A stretch of DNA of 8,538 nucleotides from Thermoplasmata archaeon (GTDB taxonomy: Archaea > Thermoplasmatota > Thermoplasmata > Sysuiplasmatales > Sysuiplasmataceae), in assembly GCA_021796175.1 (NCBI GenBank), contig JAJYOM010000061.1, positions 1 to 8,538 of the forward strand, in the 5' to 3' direction. Of this stretch, positions 1 through 5,740 are shown in pieces; within the stretch, counting starts at the first letter, position 1, and each line of letters opens with the position of its first letter. The position numbers were made by a program, and so were the translations under genes. The notes under the pieces were generated by a model that was not told the DNA's origin, did no database searches, and worked only from the letters and a program-made list of their open reading frames with translations.

Positions 1-6
1 AAGCGC

Positions 7-70
7 GCCGGAACGTGCAGACTTCCGGCTGCAGTGATGCCGAGTCAGGCTTTCCTTCGTTTAAGGAAAG
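7..70 (-). other. Tandem hairpins beyond the 3' end of the aldolase gene
   Basis: Two perfect stem-loops lie just past the stop codon of the minus-strand aldolase. The nearer has an 8-bp stem (CTTTCCTT at 50-57 with AAGGAAAG at 63-70, 5-nt loop). The farther has a 7-bp stem (GCCGGAA at 7-13 with TTCCGGC at 23-29, 9-nt loop). No U-run follows either on the minus strand, so they are not classical intrinsic terminators. A role in mRNA 3'-end stability or transcription pausing is inference. Confidence 0.4.
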
Positions 71-75
71 AAATT

Positions 76-903
76 TCACAAACGGGTTGCACTTTCGACT
101 CTTTTCGACTTTTCAGCCTTTTCATCATCAAAAATCGAAACTGCCTCCTTTACATTCGCCTTCTCGTGAACAATGGCCCTTATAGCCCTTATCATTGCGA
201 CTGGATATTCACTCTGCCAAATGTTGCGCCCCATGTCCACTCCCACGGCACCTGCCTCCAGCGCATTGTGGACGAGATTGAAAACGTCCTCTTCTGTCTT
301 AAGCTTCGGTCCGCCGGCAACAACAAGTGGCACTGGCGCCCCGTTAACGACCTTGCTGAACTCCTCGCAATAGTACGTCTTGACGATATGCACACCTATC
401 TCTGCAGCAAGTCTGCACGCGAGTGCAAGATACTTGGCATCACGCTTCTCAAGCTCTTTGCCGACCGCTGTTATGGCCATGACTGGCATTCCCAGTTCTT
501 CACCCTCGTCAACGAGTTTTGCAAGGTTGATCAGGGACTGCTTTTCATGGTCCGTCCCCACGAATATGGAAAGTGCAACTGCCGAAACATTCAGTCTGAG
601 GGCTTCCTTCATGGAAGTCGTGATTTCCTCATCACTCAAGTCCTCCTTGAGGATACTGGCCCCTCCGGAAACCCTGAGAAGTATGGGCACATCCCATTTT
701 GGATCCACAGACGTGCGAAGTATCCCCCTTGTCACACTCAACGCATCGGCATAGGGTGCCAGGGGTGCAATTGTCCTACGCGGGTTCTCTAGTTTGTGTG
801 TTGGTCCCATGAAGTAGCCATGGTCGCACGCAAGCATCACAGAGCGCCCGGTAGAAGGCTTGATCATTCTCGAAATGCGGTTATTCATTCCCCAGTCCAT
901 CAT
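76..903 (-). CDS. lsrF: LsrF/DhnA-family class I aldolase or thiolase
   Basis: A 275-residue TIM-barrel aldolase of the DeoC/FbaB/LsrF family. From memory it follows Escherichia coli LsrF closely: DWGM near the N-terminus, VMLACDHGYFMGPT at about 22-35, TRGILR at 58-63, KTYY at 175-178, VAGGPK at 195-200 and GVDMGRNIWQSEYPVAM at 221-237. K175 in VHIVKTYY is the expected Schiff-base lysine. LsrF moves an acetyl group from 3-hydroxy-5-phosphonooxypentane-2,4-dione to CoA; archaeal relatives also include class I fructose-bisphosphate aldolase and aminodideoxyheptulosonate synthase, so the substrate cannot be fixed from sequence. No other lsr gene (kinase, LsrG, transporter) is present, which argues against AI-2 processing. 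Two ATG codons sit in tandem (903 and 900); the first is used here, but a TATA-like element at 921-930 would suit a leaderless start at the second. The C-terminus is a charged tail. The family is firm, the exact reaction is not. Confidence 0.85.
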   Translation of the reverse strand: MMDWGMNNRISRMIKPSTGRSVMLACDHGYFMGPTHKLENPRRTIAPLAPYADALSVTRGILRTSVDPKWDVPILLRVSGGASILKEDLSDEEITTSMKEALRLNVSAVALSIFVGTDHEKQSLINLAKLVDEGEELGMPVMAITAVGKELEKRDAKYLALACRLAAEIGVHIVKTYYCEEFSKVVNGAPVPLVVAGGPKLKTEEDVFNLVHNALEAGAVGVDMGRNIWQSEYPVAMIRAIRAIVHEKANVKEAVSIFDDEKAEKSKRVESATRL

Positions 904-919
904 AGTCCCTTCGAAGACA

Positions 920-1197
920 TTATTTGATAATCTTACAGGCTAATAACACTTCTCCCGCCATACTCACGACCTTGGCGCTAACAAAATTGTTGGTGTGTCT
1001 GGCGGCTCTGATTGCCGTCTGCAAGTCTGCTGGGACATGCTGTCCATTGTCTTCAGAGGGACAAGAATGACAGATGCCCGAGGCTAAATGACAAAACCAG
1101 TCCTCTCGATACATGCCATTTCAACAGCAGAGACGTTTTTTTCATTAACCGCTTTCTCAACTCTATCAAGCGCTGACTTGAGCTCCACTTCCGCCAC
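920..1197 (-). pseudogene. Decayed small gene of unknown function
   Basis: Two minus-strand pieces read like protein but lie in different frames. The upstream piece (GTG at 1197 to TAG at 1084, 37 residues) runs VAEVELKSALDRVEK and on to IERTGFVI; about 31 of its 37 codons start with a purine. The downstream piece ends at TAA (920-922) and includes LQTAIRAARHTNNF, then AKVVSMAGEVLLACKIIK; about 28 of its last 35 codons start with a purine. Neither has a good ribosome site, and an in-frame TAG plus at least one frame change separates them. The simplest reading is a gene of roughly 90 codons broken by mutation or by a sequencing error. I do not recognise a family; both pieces look helical. It would be co-directional with the aldolase. 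Confidence 0.35.
921..930 (-). promoter_or_regulatory. Possible TATA box of the aldolase gene
   Basis: TTATCAAATA on the minus strand is centred about 23-26 nt upstream of the tandem ATG codons, the spacing expected for a leaderless archaeal transcript. A weak purine-rich AAGGGA also precedes the ATG. It overlaps the end of the decayed reading frame next door. Confidence 0.35.
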
Positions 1198-1425
1198 TTA
1201 CCAAAAGCGTTGCAAAACCGGGAACTCCCCCCTATTATTTTCCTTCAGAGGAAACAGTGATACAATTAGGCAGGCACAATCGAGTTCCCGAATACACCAA
1301 TTTAACTGCAGGCTGCGTCCGTGTCCTTTTCTCATTTGAATATGCAGCGAAGTGAGCGAGCAAGTCAGCCGGGCATTCAAAGTTGTTCTGAAACATCTTC
1401 CAGGGACCTGTAACTACCGGAGGAC
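1198..1425. other. Intergenic stretch downstream of tRNA-Glu
   Basis: No convincing gene is visible. A 53-codon minus-strand frame (ATG at 1396, tandem TAA-TAG stops ending at 1232) starts just past tRNA-Glu with MFQNNFECPADLLAHF, but its codons show only weak coding bias (about half purine-first), so it is not called. A 9-bp perfect inverted repeat, CGGGAACTC (1219-1227) and GAGTTCCCG (1282-1290), is separated by 54 nt. No run of T terminates the tRNA transcript on the minus strand. Confidence 0.4.
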
Positions 1426-1498
1426 TGCTCCCGTCGGGATTTGAACCCGAGTCCCAAGCTCGAGAGGCTTAGATGATTGGCCGCTACACTACGGGAGC
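1426..1498 (-). tRNA. tRNA-Glu (CUC)
   Basis: A 73-nt cloverleaf with no intron. The acceptor stem GCTCCCG pairs with CGGGAGC and the discriminator is A. The D arm carries the GG pair. The anticodon stem TAAGC/GCTTG has one G-U pair, and the loop CTCTCGA places anticodon CUC at 1464-1462, reading GAG. The T arm is TCGGG-TTCAAAT-CCCGA. CCA is not encoded. A box A element lies upstream at 1535-1541. Confidence 0.95.
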
Positions 1499-1533
1499 TT
1501 TTCGTCGCCTGAACGGACTTGAACAATGATGTG

Positions 1534-1542
1534 ATTTTAAAC
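1534..1542 (-). promoter_or_regulatory. Box A (TATA) of tRNA-Glu
   Basis: GTTTAAAAT on the minus strand lies 37-43 nt upstream of the tRNA 5' end, predicting a leader of roughly 10-15 nt to be removed by RNase P. Confidence 0.55.
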
Positions 1543-1561
1543 CTTCCCTTACTTCAAGCCA

Positions 1562-1771
1562 TTAACCGCTTCCCTCTGCCTGCCTGAGAACCCGGGCAAG
1601 TTCAGTCGACGCTCGGATATCGCGCGATTGACTTTGCATTACTTCACCGTGAATCTGAATCCATTTTACCATGCAATCTGTCAATTCTCCCTCATTTCTG
1701 GGCCTGTATAATACTCCAGTCACTGTTCTATCAATGTTCAAATAATCATAACCCTTATTCAACCGAGCCAT
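1562..1771 (-). CDS. Possible small protein of unknown function
   Basis: A 69-residue frame beginning MARLNKGYDYLNIDRTV and ending ARVLRQAEGSG. About two thirds of its codons start with a purine, which is coding-like, although its third positions are more A/T-rich than those of neighbouring genes. The second half (from about residue 29) looks like one or two amphipathic helices with no membrane segment. I recognise no family. Its ATG (1771-1769) shares a CATG palindrome with the opposite-strand ATG of the EXORDIUM-like gene, so the two frames are head-to-head with overlapping starts. No ribosome site is evident. The frame stays open up to 1891 on this strand, but that part overlaps the opposite gene and is ignored. 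It could be real or a chance frame; the tRNA-Glu promoter lies just beyond its stop. Confidence 0.33.
   Translation of the reverse strand: MARLNKGYDYLNIDRTVTGVLYRPRNEGELTDCMVKWIQIHGEVMQSQSRDIRASTELARVLRQAEGSG
1738..1748 (+). promoter_or_regulatory. Possible TATA element of the EXORDIUM-like/alaX unit
   Basis: TCAAATAATCA is centred about 27 nt upstream of the ATG at 1770, the geometry of a leaderless archaeal promoter. This fits the lack of a Shine-Dalgarno before that ATG. A second TATA-like string, TGTATAATACT (1706-1716), would instead give a leader of about 33 nt. Confidence 0.35.
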
Positions 1772-2660
1772 GAAAACATGTGATAACTGTTCGGGCATCA
1801 ACAGCTGCCCAATTTGCGGTGCGAGCATCACCCACTTCGACCACATCGGTGTCAGGGGGACGGTTAGTGTTCTCAAGATCCCTGTTGTCAATTATAACCT
1901 GCAGTACGACAGTCAACGATCCGGCGTCTGGCATTACGCCAGGCCTTGTGGACACAGGTTTTCAGTGCGGCAGGGGACTGCTTCACTGAAATACAACGGC
2001 GGCCCATTATGGCAGAACGGTTATTCATGGTTGAATGTCTACTGGGGAAGCTACTACACATCAGCGAATGCCGTATCATGGGTAAACAGAGTGGATACAG
2101 CTACACGGAACATAGAGACAAACCAGAGCTATTCCGGCGGGCTCAAGCAGTACAACGTCGGCATGGGAGTGCTTGCCGGGCATGTAATCATCGGCACCGA
2201 TCCTGCGAAGACCATATCCAATTCAGAAATCGCAAAGGCACTTACGGATTGGATCGCGGCAGGTCAAGTCACAAACCTGGGCCGGAGAGGAGCTTATAAC
2301 ATTTTCCTGCCTCCTGGCGTCACCGCACTACTTTCCAGTGAGCAGTCATGCTCCATTTTCTGCGACTATCACAATACAGCAAATGGCACAAACGGCCCTT
2401 TCTACACCGTAGAGCCCTACCCCTGCCAGAGCGGCTGCAACCAGTGCACTGCAAGTCCCTTCGACACACTCACCATGGGCTTGTCTGAGGAGATGGTGGA
2501 GCTTAAGACAGACATGGATCCTGGCACAGGCTGGGTGATTGGAAATGAAGAAATATGTGATTACTGTGATACAAACTTCGTCTGCAGGCAACTCAGCACG
2601 GGTGAGTATGTGAATGCATGGTATGACAGGAATCTTGGTTCGTGCTGGGCAGGCAAATGA
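1770..2660 (+). CDS. EXORDIUM / phosphate-induced protein 1-like cysteine-rich protein
   Basis: A 296-residue protein whose body (about 75-292) follows the phosphate-induced protein 1 (EXORDIUM) family of plants and some microbes: YNGGPLW (75-81), LNVYWGSYY (88-96), NIFLPPGV (177-184), FCDYHNT (197-203), a Cys cluster PCQSGCNQC (218-226), then SEEMVELKTDMDPGTGW (239-255) and GNEEICDYC (258-266). In relatives, as I recall them, the corresponding site reads (S/A)HExxE; here the histidine is Glu240, giving EExxE, so any metalloprotease-like activity is doubtful. The N-terminus CDNCSGINSCPICG (4-17) resembles a zinc ribbon (C4, C7, C13, C16). There are 14 cysteines in total. No signal peptide is visible, and an in-frame TAA at 1749-1751 prevents a longer start. 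Codon bias supports this frame from the first codons. It is followed at once by alaX with overlapping translation signals. The biological role is unknown; plant members are extracellular growth regulators. Confidence 0.75.
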   Translation: MKTCDNCSGINSCPICGASITHFDHIGVRGTVSVLKIPVVNYNLQYDSQRSGVWHYARPCGHRFSVRQGTASLKYNGGPLWQNGYSWLNVYWGSYYTSANAVSWVNRVDTATRNIETNQSYSGGLKQYNVGMGVLAGHVIIGTDPAKTISNSEIAKALTDWIAAGQVTNLGRRGAYNIFLPPGVTALLSSEQSCSIFCDYHNTANGTNGPFYTVEPYPCQSGCNQCTASPFDTLTMGLSEEMVELKTDMDPGTGWVIGNEEICDYCDTNFVCRQLSTGEYVNAWYDRNLGSCWAGK

Positions 2661-2665
2661 GGTGA
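2659..2665 (+). promoter_or_regulatory. Shine-Dalgarno of alaX, overlapping the upstream stop
   Basis: GAGGTGA is a near-perfect match to the archaeal anti-SD complement, 4 nt before the GTG start at 2670. Its first two bases are the last two of the upstream TGA stop. It fixes the alaX start and indicates translational coupling with the EXORDIUM-like gene. Confidence 0.8.
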
Positions 2666-2669
2666 AACC

Positions 2670-3371
2670 GTGGTCCGCAAGATTTACTGGGAAGATGCCT
2701 ATGTGAACGAATTCGACGGAAAGGTGGTGCGAATCGAAGGCAGCAAAGTCTACCTGGACGCAACCGCCTTTCATCCCAGAGGCGGAGGGCTGGTGGGTGA
2801 CAGTGGTACCCTAAATGGAATTCGGGTAACTGATACACTCAAGGAAGGAGAAAGTGAAATATGCCATGTGGTGGAGGGTGATGGCACATTCACACCGGGC
2901 GACTCTGTCCACGGCGTCATAGACTGGGATAGAAGATACAGGATCATGAAGATGCACACTACTGCACATGCATTGAGCGCCGTTTTCAACAGGGAGGCGG
3001 GCGCGCTAATTACGGGCAATCAGATTAAACCTGACGAGTCCAGAATAGACTTCAGCCTTGAAAATCTTGACAGGGACGTCATGAATTCATATGTGGAGAT
3101 GGTAAATGAGGCCATATTAAGGAAACTTCCTGTCAGAACTTACTTCCTTCCCAGGGCAGAAGCAGTAAGAATACCCGCTATAGTGAAGCTGGCGGGAGCA
3201 GCACCACCCGATATAGAGACATTCCGCATTGTAGAGATCGAGGGTCTGGATATCCAGGCGGACGGAGGAGTCCATGTCAGGAATCTCGGGGAAATAAGCA
3301 GAGTGACACCCCTGCGATTCGAAAATAAGGGGAAAAGCAACAGGAGACTCTATTTCACCGTGGCTGAATGA
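2670..3371 (+). CDS. alaX: AlaX-type alanyl-tRNA editing hydrolase
   Basis: A 233-residue stand-alone editing protein related to the AlaRS editing domain. It hydrolyses mischarged Ser-tRNA(Ala) (and Gly-tRNA(Ala)) in trans. The N-terminal beta domain carries the AlaX-M glycine-rich motif FHPRGGGLVGDSG (34-46). The zinc-site half-motif HTTAH gives H96 and H100, RIDFS (125-129) is typical, and the second half-motif reads QADGGVH (196-202), so the usual CGGTH cysteine is Asp198 while H202 is kept. Asp could still bind zinc. The length fits AlaX-M (about 215-245), and there is no AlaRS C-Ala or aminoacylation part. The GTG start is set by the GAGGTGA ribosome site 4 nt upstream. It is the second gene of the unit that begins with the EXORDIUM-like gene and converges on the dehydrogenase gene. 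The family call is firm; retained activity is inference. Confidence 0.9.
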   Translation: MVRKIYWEDAYVNEFDGKVVRIEGSKVYLDATAFHPRGGGLVGDSGTLNGIRVTDTLKEGESEICHVVEGDGTFTPGDSVHGVIDWDRRYRIMKMHTTAHALSAVFNREAGALITGNQIKPDESRIDFSLENLDRDVMNSYVEMVNEAILRKLPVRTYFLPRAEAVRIPAIVKLAGAAPPDIETFRIVEIEGLDIQADGGVHVRNLGEISRVTPLRFENKGKSNRRLYFTVAE

Positions 3372-3447
3372 ACCGCACTGCATGTATTGGGCTGTATAGT
3401 CGTTCAGGCGATGCTCATTCTGTCTTCACATGCCCGCCGGTAAGAAA

Positions 3448-4464
3448 TCAGTTTTCGATTATGATCTTCATTGCGTTTCCCGTCTTTTCTGCAAGATAAA
3501 ACGCGGCTGGTGTATCCTCCAGCCTGAATGAATGCGATATCATTTCATCCGCTTTCCCCTTCTTTTTATCAAGCATGCTGATTGCCTTCGCGACATCACT
3601 TTCGACGCCGGAATAGGTGCTAAGCAGTTGTATTTCCTTCCTGAAGATGTCCGATATATCGTGGATTAGCGTGGTGTTCGGATGCGGTAGTCCGAACTGA
3701 AGTGCACTGCCACCGCGACGCAAACAGGAAATGCCACTCTCAGTTGCAAGTGGATGGCCCGTGGCGATAATCGACGCGTCGGCTCCCCTCCCGTCTGTAA
3801 GTGACATAATAGACATGTTCATTGCATCGCCTGGAACTCCGGCTGAACTGGCACCGAAAGCCAGGGCAAAATCACATCTTTCTTTCGAAATATCCATCGC
3901 AACAATGTTCTTCACGCCTAATGACTGAAGAGCGTAGATATGCAGCATCCCGACGGGTCCTGCTCCGACAATGGTCACGGTACTTTCACTGTTCAGCTTC
4001 AATTTGTCGAGGCCACGCAGCACGCATGCCAGCGGTTCTATGAGTGTGCCAGTCCTGTAGGTCATAGGGCCAGGAAGCTTGAACAAGCCTCCGTGGATTA
4101 TATTCCATTCAGGCATAACGAAGAATTCAGACAGTCCGCCGGGATGGATGTTTGAACTGGAGAAATGCGGGCACATCGTCTCGCTGCCGGTCCTGCAGTA
4201 ATGGCAATCATAGCACGGTACATGATGGTGGGGGAATACCCTTTCACCCACTGAAACGCCCTCAACTTCACTTCCGACACTCACCACCTCCCCCACCGCT
4301 TCGTGGCCAAGTACTGTAGACGAGTAATTTCCCGCTATCTTCTCAATATCTGTGCCGCAAATTCCGCACGCCCGCATTGCGACCAGAACATCACCCCTCC
4401 CTGGCACAGGAACCGGCTTATCCTCTACCACCACCCTGCGATCGCCTATGACACAGACCTTCAT
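3448..4464 (-). CDS. Zinc-dependent medium-chain alcohol/polyol dehydrogenase
   Basis: A 338-residue MDR-superfamily NAD(P)-dependent dehydrogenase. The N-terminal GroES-like catalytic domain holds catalytic zinc ligands C36 (in CGICGTD), H54-E55 (GHEAVGEV) and E143 (LIEPLAC). The structural zinc lobe has four cysteines, C84, C87, C90 and C98. The Rossmann part shows GAGPVG (167-172), with D191 at the end of beta-2 (VAMDIS), favouring NAD over NADP. It resembles sorbitol, threonine and archaeal sugar dehydrogenases; the substrate cannot be read from sequence. The frame stays open upstream to an ATG at 4554, but the start chosen here is the MKVCVIG methionine at 4464: it gives the normal family N-terminus, and a TATA box at 4487-4496 is centred about 27 nt before it, which implies a leaderless mRNA. 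The gene converges on alaX and is divergent from the glycosyltransferase, with no sign of an operon partner. Confidence 0.9.
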   Translation of the reverse strand: MKVCVIGDRRVVVEDKPVPVPGRGDVLVAMRACGICGTDIEKIAGNYSSTVLGHEAVGEVVSVGSEVEGVSVGERVFPHHHVPCYDCHYCRTGSETMCPHFSSSNIHPGGLSEFFVMPEWNIIHGGLFKLPGPMTYRTGTLIEPLACVLRGLDKLKLNSESTVTIVGAGPVGMLHIYALQSLGVKNIVAMDISKERCDFALAFGASSAGVPGDAMNMSIMSLTDGRGADASIIATGHPLATESGISCLRRGGSALQFGLPHPNTTLIHDISDIFRKEIQLLSTYSGVESDVAKAISMLDKKKGKADEMISHSFRLEDTPAAFYLAEKTGNAMKIIIEN

Positions 4465-4486
4465 CAGACGCATCAAGGTCGCCTGA

Positions 4487-4496
4487 CTTAAAAATC
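4487..4496 (-). promoter_or_regulatory. TATA box of the dehydrogenase gene
   Basis: GATTTTTAAG on the minus strand is centred about 27 nt upstream of the ATG at 4464. That is the expected distance from box A to the transcription start, so the transcript probably begins at the start codon. Confidence 0.6.
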
Positions 4497-4552
4497 TCTT
4501 CTGTCTCCCCGGCTTCATCAAGCATTCCATCTCAAGACCCTTCCTGTAAAGC

Positions 4553-4560
4553 ATATTAAT
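4553..4560 (+). promoter_or_regulatory. TATA box of the glycosyltransferase gene
   Basis: ATATTAAT predicts transcription starting near 4580-4584, giving a short leader that contains the purine-rich GGAGAAGAGGG (4581-4591) just before the TTG start. Confidence 0.5.
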
Positions 4561-4595
4561 CGTGATTTCATTGGCATGTCGGAGAAGAGGGAAAA

Positions 4596-5630
4596 TTGAC
4601 AGACAGAGCAGTCGCGGACATCGTGTATACGTACACAGGCAAAATGACAGGGATCCGGCGGTATTCTGAAAAGCTGATAACAGCGCTGGAAAGAACTGGC
4701 ACCCACGTCCGGCCTCACAGAATCAGAAAGATCGAAACCAGCATCGGTGGAAAGCCTGCAGGCGGGCTTATTTCACAGAAGTTTTTCTCCCTGTTTATCA
4801 GGACTACATCCCCTGTTATTCACTCCCTATCACCTGATGTGATAATGAAAAAGACGAATGTCGCAACCATCCATGATCTTATACCTTTCTATCACAAAGA
4901 GACATTCATGAAGACGAGGAGGGAGAGGCTGGGCTACAGTATAATGTTCAGCAGGCTAAATGAGCTGACCATAATAGTCCACACCAATTTCATAAAAACA
5001 CAGCTGATCGAACAGGGAATTGACGGAAACATGATAGAGGTTGCGGGCGCATCTATTCAGGATTTTTTCAGACCATCGGCCCGCCCATCCCCCTACCCTT
5101 CTGACGGGCGGCGTCACCTGGTGACCGTCGGAGATTTCAATCCGAGGAAGAGGTTTGATGTTATTTACAGGGCGGTCAATCAGCTCGATGGTGTCGATCT
5201 CTATCACATAGGACCCGTGAACAGCTGGGTCCAGAGGTACCGGGAACTCAGGGAGATTGCCCAGCGCGGCGGAAAGATTCACTTGCTCGGTGCACTTTCA
5301 GACTCCCAGCTGGTTGATTATATTTCGCATGCAGATCTGTTTGTGTACGCCACGGTGGAGGAGGGAGCAGGCTACCCTCCGGCAGAGGCTCTTGCCTGCG
5401 GTACAAAGGTGCTTGTTAACAGGATACCAGTTTTCCTCGAACAGTTCGGCGACGATGTATTCTACTGCGATCTGGAAGTCGACTCATTCACAGGGGGCAT
5501 AGCCGATTCTCTGAACAAGGAAGTGGACAGGGGGAAACTGCTCAGGGCCGCGTCGAGATTTTCGGCCGATGCTGAAGCAGCAAGAGTGGCCGCCGTCTAT
5601 GCAAAGGTCGGCGCATCGTTGAAATCCTGA
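4596..5630 (+). CDS. GT-B glycosyltransferase, family 4-like
   Basis: A 344-residue retaining GT-B glycosyltransferase that would transfer sugar from a nucleotide-sugar in the cytoplasm. The N-terminal acceptor domain shows the glycine-loop GKMTGIRRYSEKL (15-27) and IHDLIPFYH (92-100). The C-terminal donor domain starts with VTVGDFNPRKRFD (176-188), where R184-K185 should contact the donor phosphates. It then has LLGALSDSQLVDYISHADLF (230-249) and the EX7E signature EGAGYPPAE (E256, E264). No membrane segment is seen. The TTG start is supported by the AGAGGG ribosome site 5 nt upstream and by the promoter spacing. An out-of-frame ATG at 4576 opens a 7-codon frame whose TGA overlaps the TTG. 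No other polysaccharide or glycan genes are adjacent, so the acceptor (glycolipid, S-layer glycan or compatible solute) is unknown. The family call is firm. Confidence 0.88.
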   Translation: MTDRAVADIVYTYTGKMTGIRRYSEKLITALERTGTHVRPHRIRKIETSIGGKPAGGLISQKFFSLFIRTTSPVIHSLSPDVIMKKTNVATIHDLIPFYHKETFMKTRRERLGYSIMFSRLNELTIIVHTNFIKTQLIEQGIDGNMIEVAGASIQDFFRPSARPSPYPSDGRRHLVTVGDFNPRKRFDVIYRAVNQLDGVDLYHIGPVNSWVQRYRELREIAQRGGKIHLLGALSDSQLVDYISHADLFVYATVEEGAGYPPAEALACGTKVLVNRIPVFLEQFGDDVFYCDLEVDSFTGGIADSLNKEVDRGKLLRAASRFSADAEAARVAAVYAKVGASLKS

Positions 5631-5674
5631 GTCCGCAGGAGCTATCCGGCTTTCCAGTCCGTAATCAGAGTCAC

Positions 5675-5679
5675 TTTTT
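5675..5679 (+). terminator. Possible oligo-T terminator after the glycosyltransferase gene
   Basis: A TTTTT run 45 nt past the stop codon, in the gap before the next promoter, fits the U-tract type of archaeal terminator. There is no strong hairpin. Confidence 0.3.
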
Positions 5680-5694
5680 GTTCCCCGGCCGGCA

Positions 5695-5706
5695 CATATT
5701 TAATAT
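5695..5706 (+). promoter_or_regulatory. TATA box of the antiporter gene
   Basis: CATATTTAATAT predicts transcription starting at about 5726-5729, just upstream of a GGAGG ribosome site (5729-5733) and a TTG start at 5741. Confidence 0.55.
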
Positions 5707-5728
5707 CAGATGAGCCAACTAGGGTTAT

Positions 5729-5733
5729 GGAGG
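5729..5733 (+). promoter_or_regulatory. Shine-Dalgarno of the antiporter gene
   Basis: GGAGG with a 7-nt spacer to TTG at 5741 decides this non-ATG start. The ATG at 5727 overlaps the site but is out of frame and opens only a 22-codon peptide. Confidence 0.6.
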
Positions 5734-5740
5734 CCTTGCG

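Noticed and set aside
34..792. A 252-codon plus-strand frame opposite the aldolase
   Set aside because: It lies wholly antisense to the recognisable LsrF-like gene, has no family motifs, and is explained by the codon pattern of the real gene.
1084..1086. TAG as a possible pyrrolysine codon in the decayed gene
   Set aside because: The antiporter and surE both end in TAG, no PylTSBCD gene is in the window, and a frame change would still be needed.
1219..1290. A 9-bp inverted repeat as the ends of a miniature transposable element
   Set aside because: No target-site duplication was seen, the span is short, and there is no second copy in the window.
1235..1396. A 53-codon minus-strand frame just after tRNA-Glu
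   Set aside because: Only weak codon bias, many Cys and no family resemblance; more likely chance.
1780..1989. An alternative plus-strand frame (GTG start) with a weakly lipobox-like ITC, considered as the true N-terminus of the EXORDIUM-like protein
   Set aside because: The annotated frame has clear C-rich third positions and purine-first codons from its start, so it is the coding frame there.
2346..2774. A 142-codon minus-strand frame
   Set aside because: Antisense to the EXORDIUM-like gene and alaX; its cysteines mirror the codons of the real gene.
1505..3410. An 11-nt inverted match between 1504-1514 and 3401-3411 (CGTTCAGGCGA)
   Set aside because: The length and spacing are compatible with chance in a window of this size, and nothing else links the sites.
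4465..4554. A longer dehydrogenase start adding 30 residues
   Set aside because: The extra residues do not match the family N-terminus and would span the TATA box; the internal ATG at 4464 has ideal leaderless spacing.
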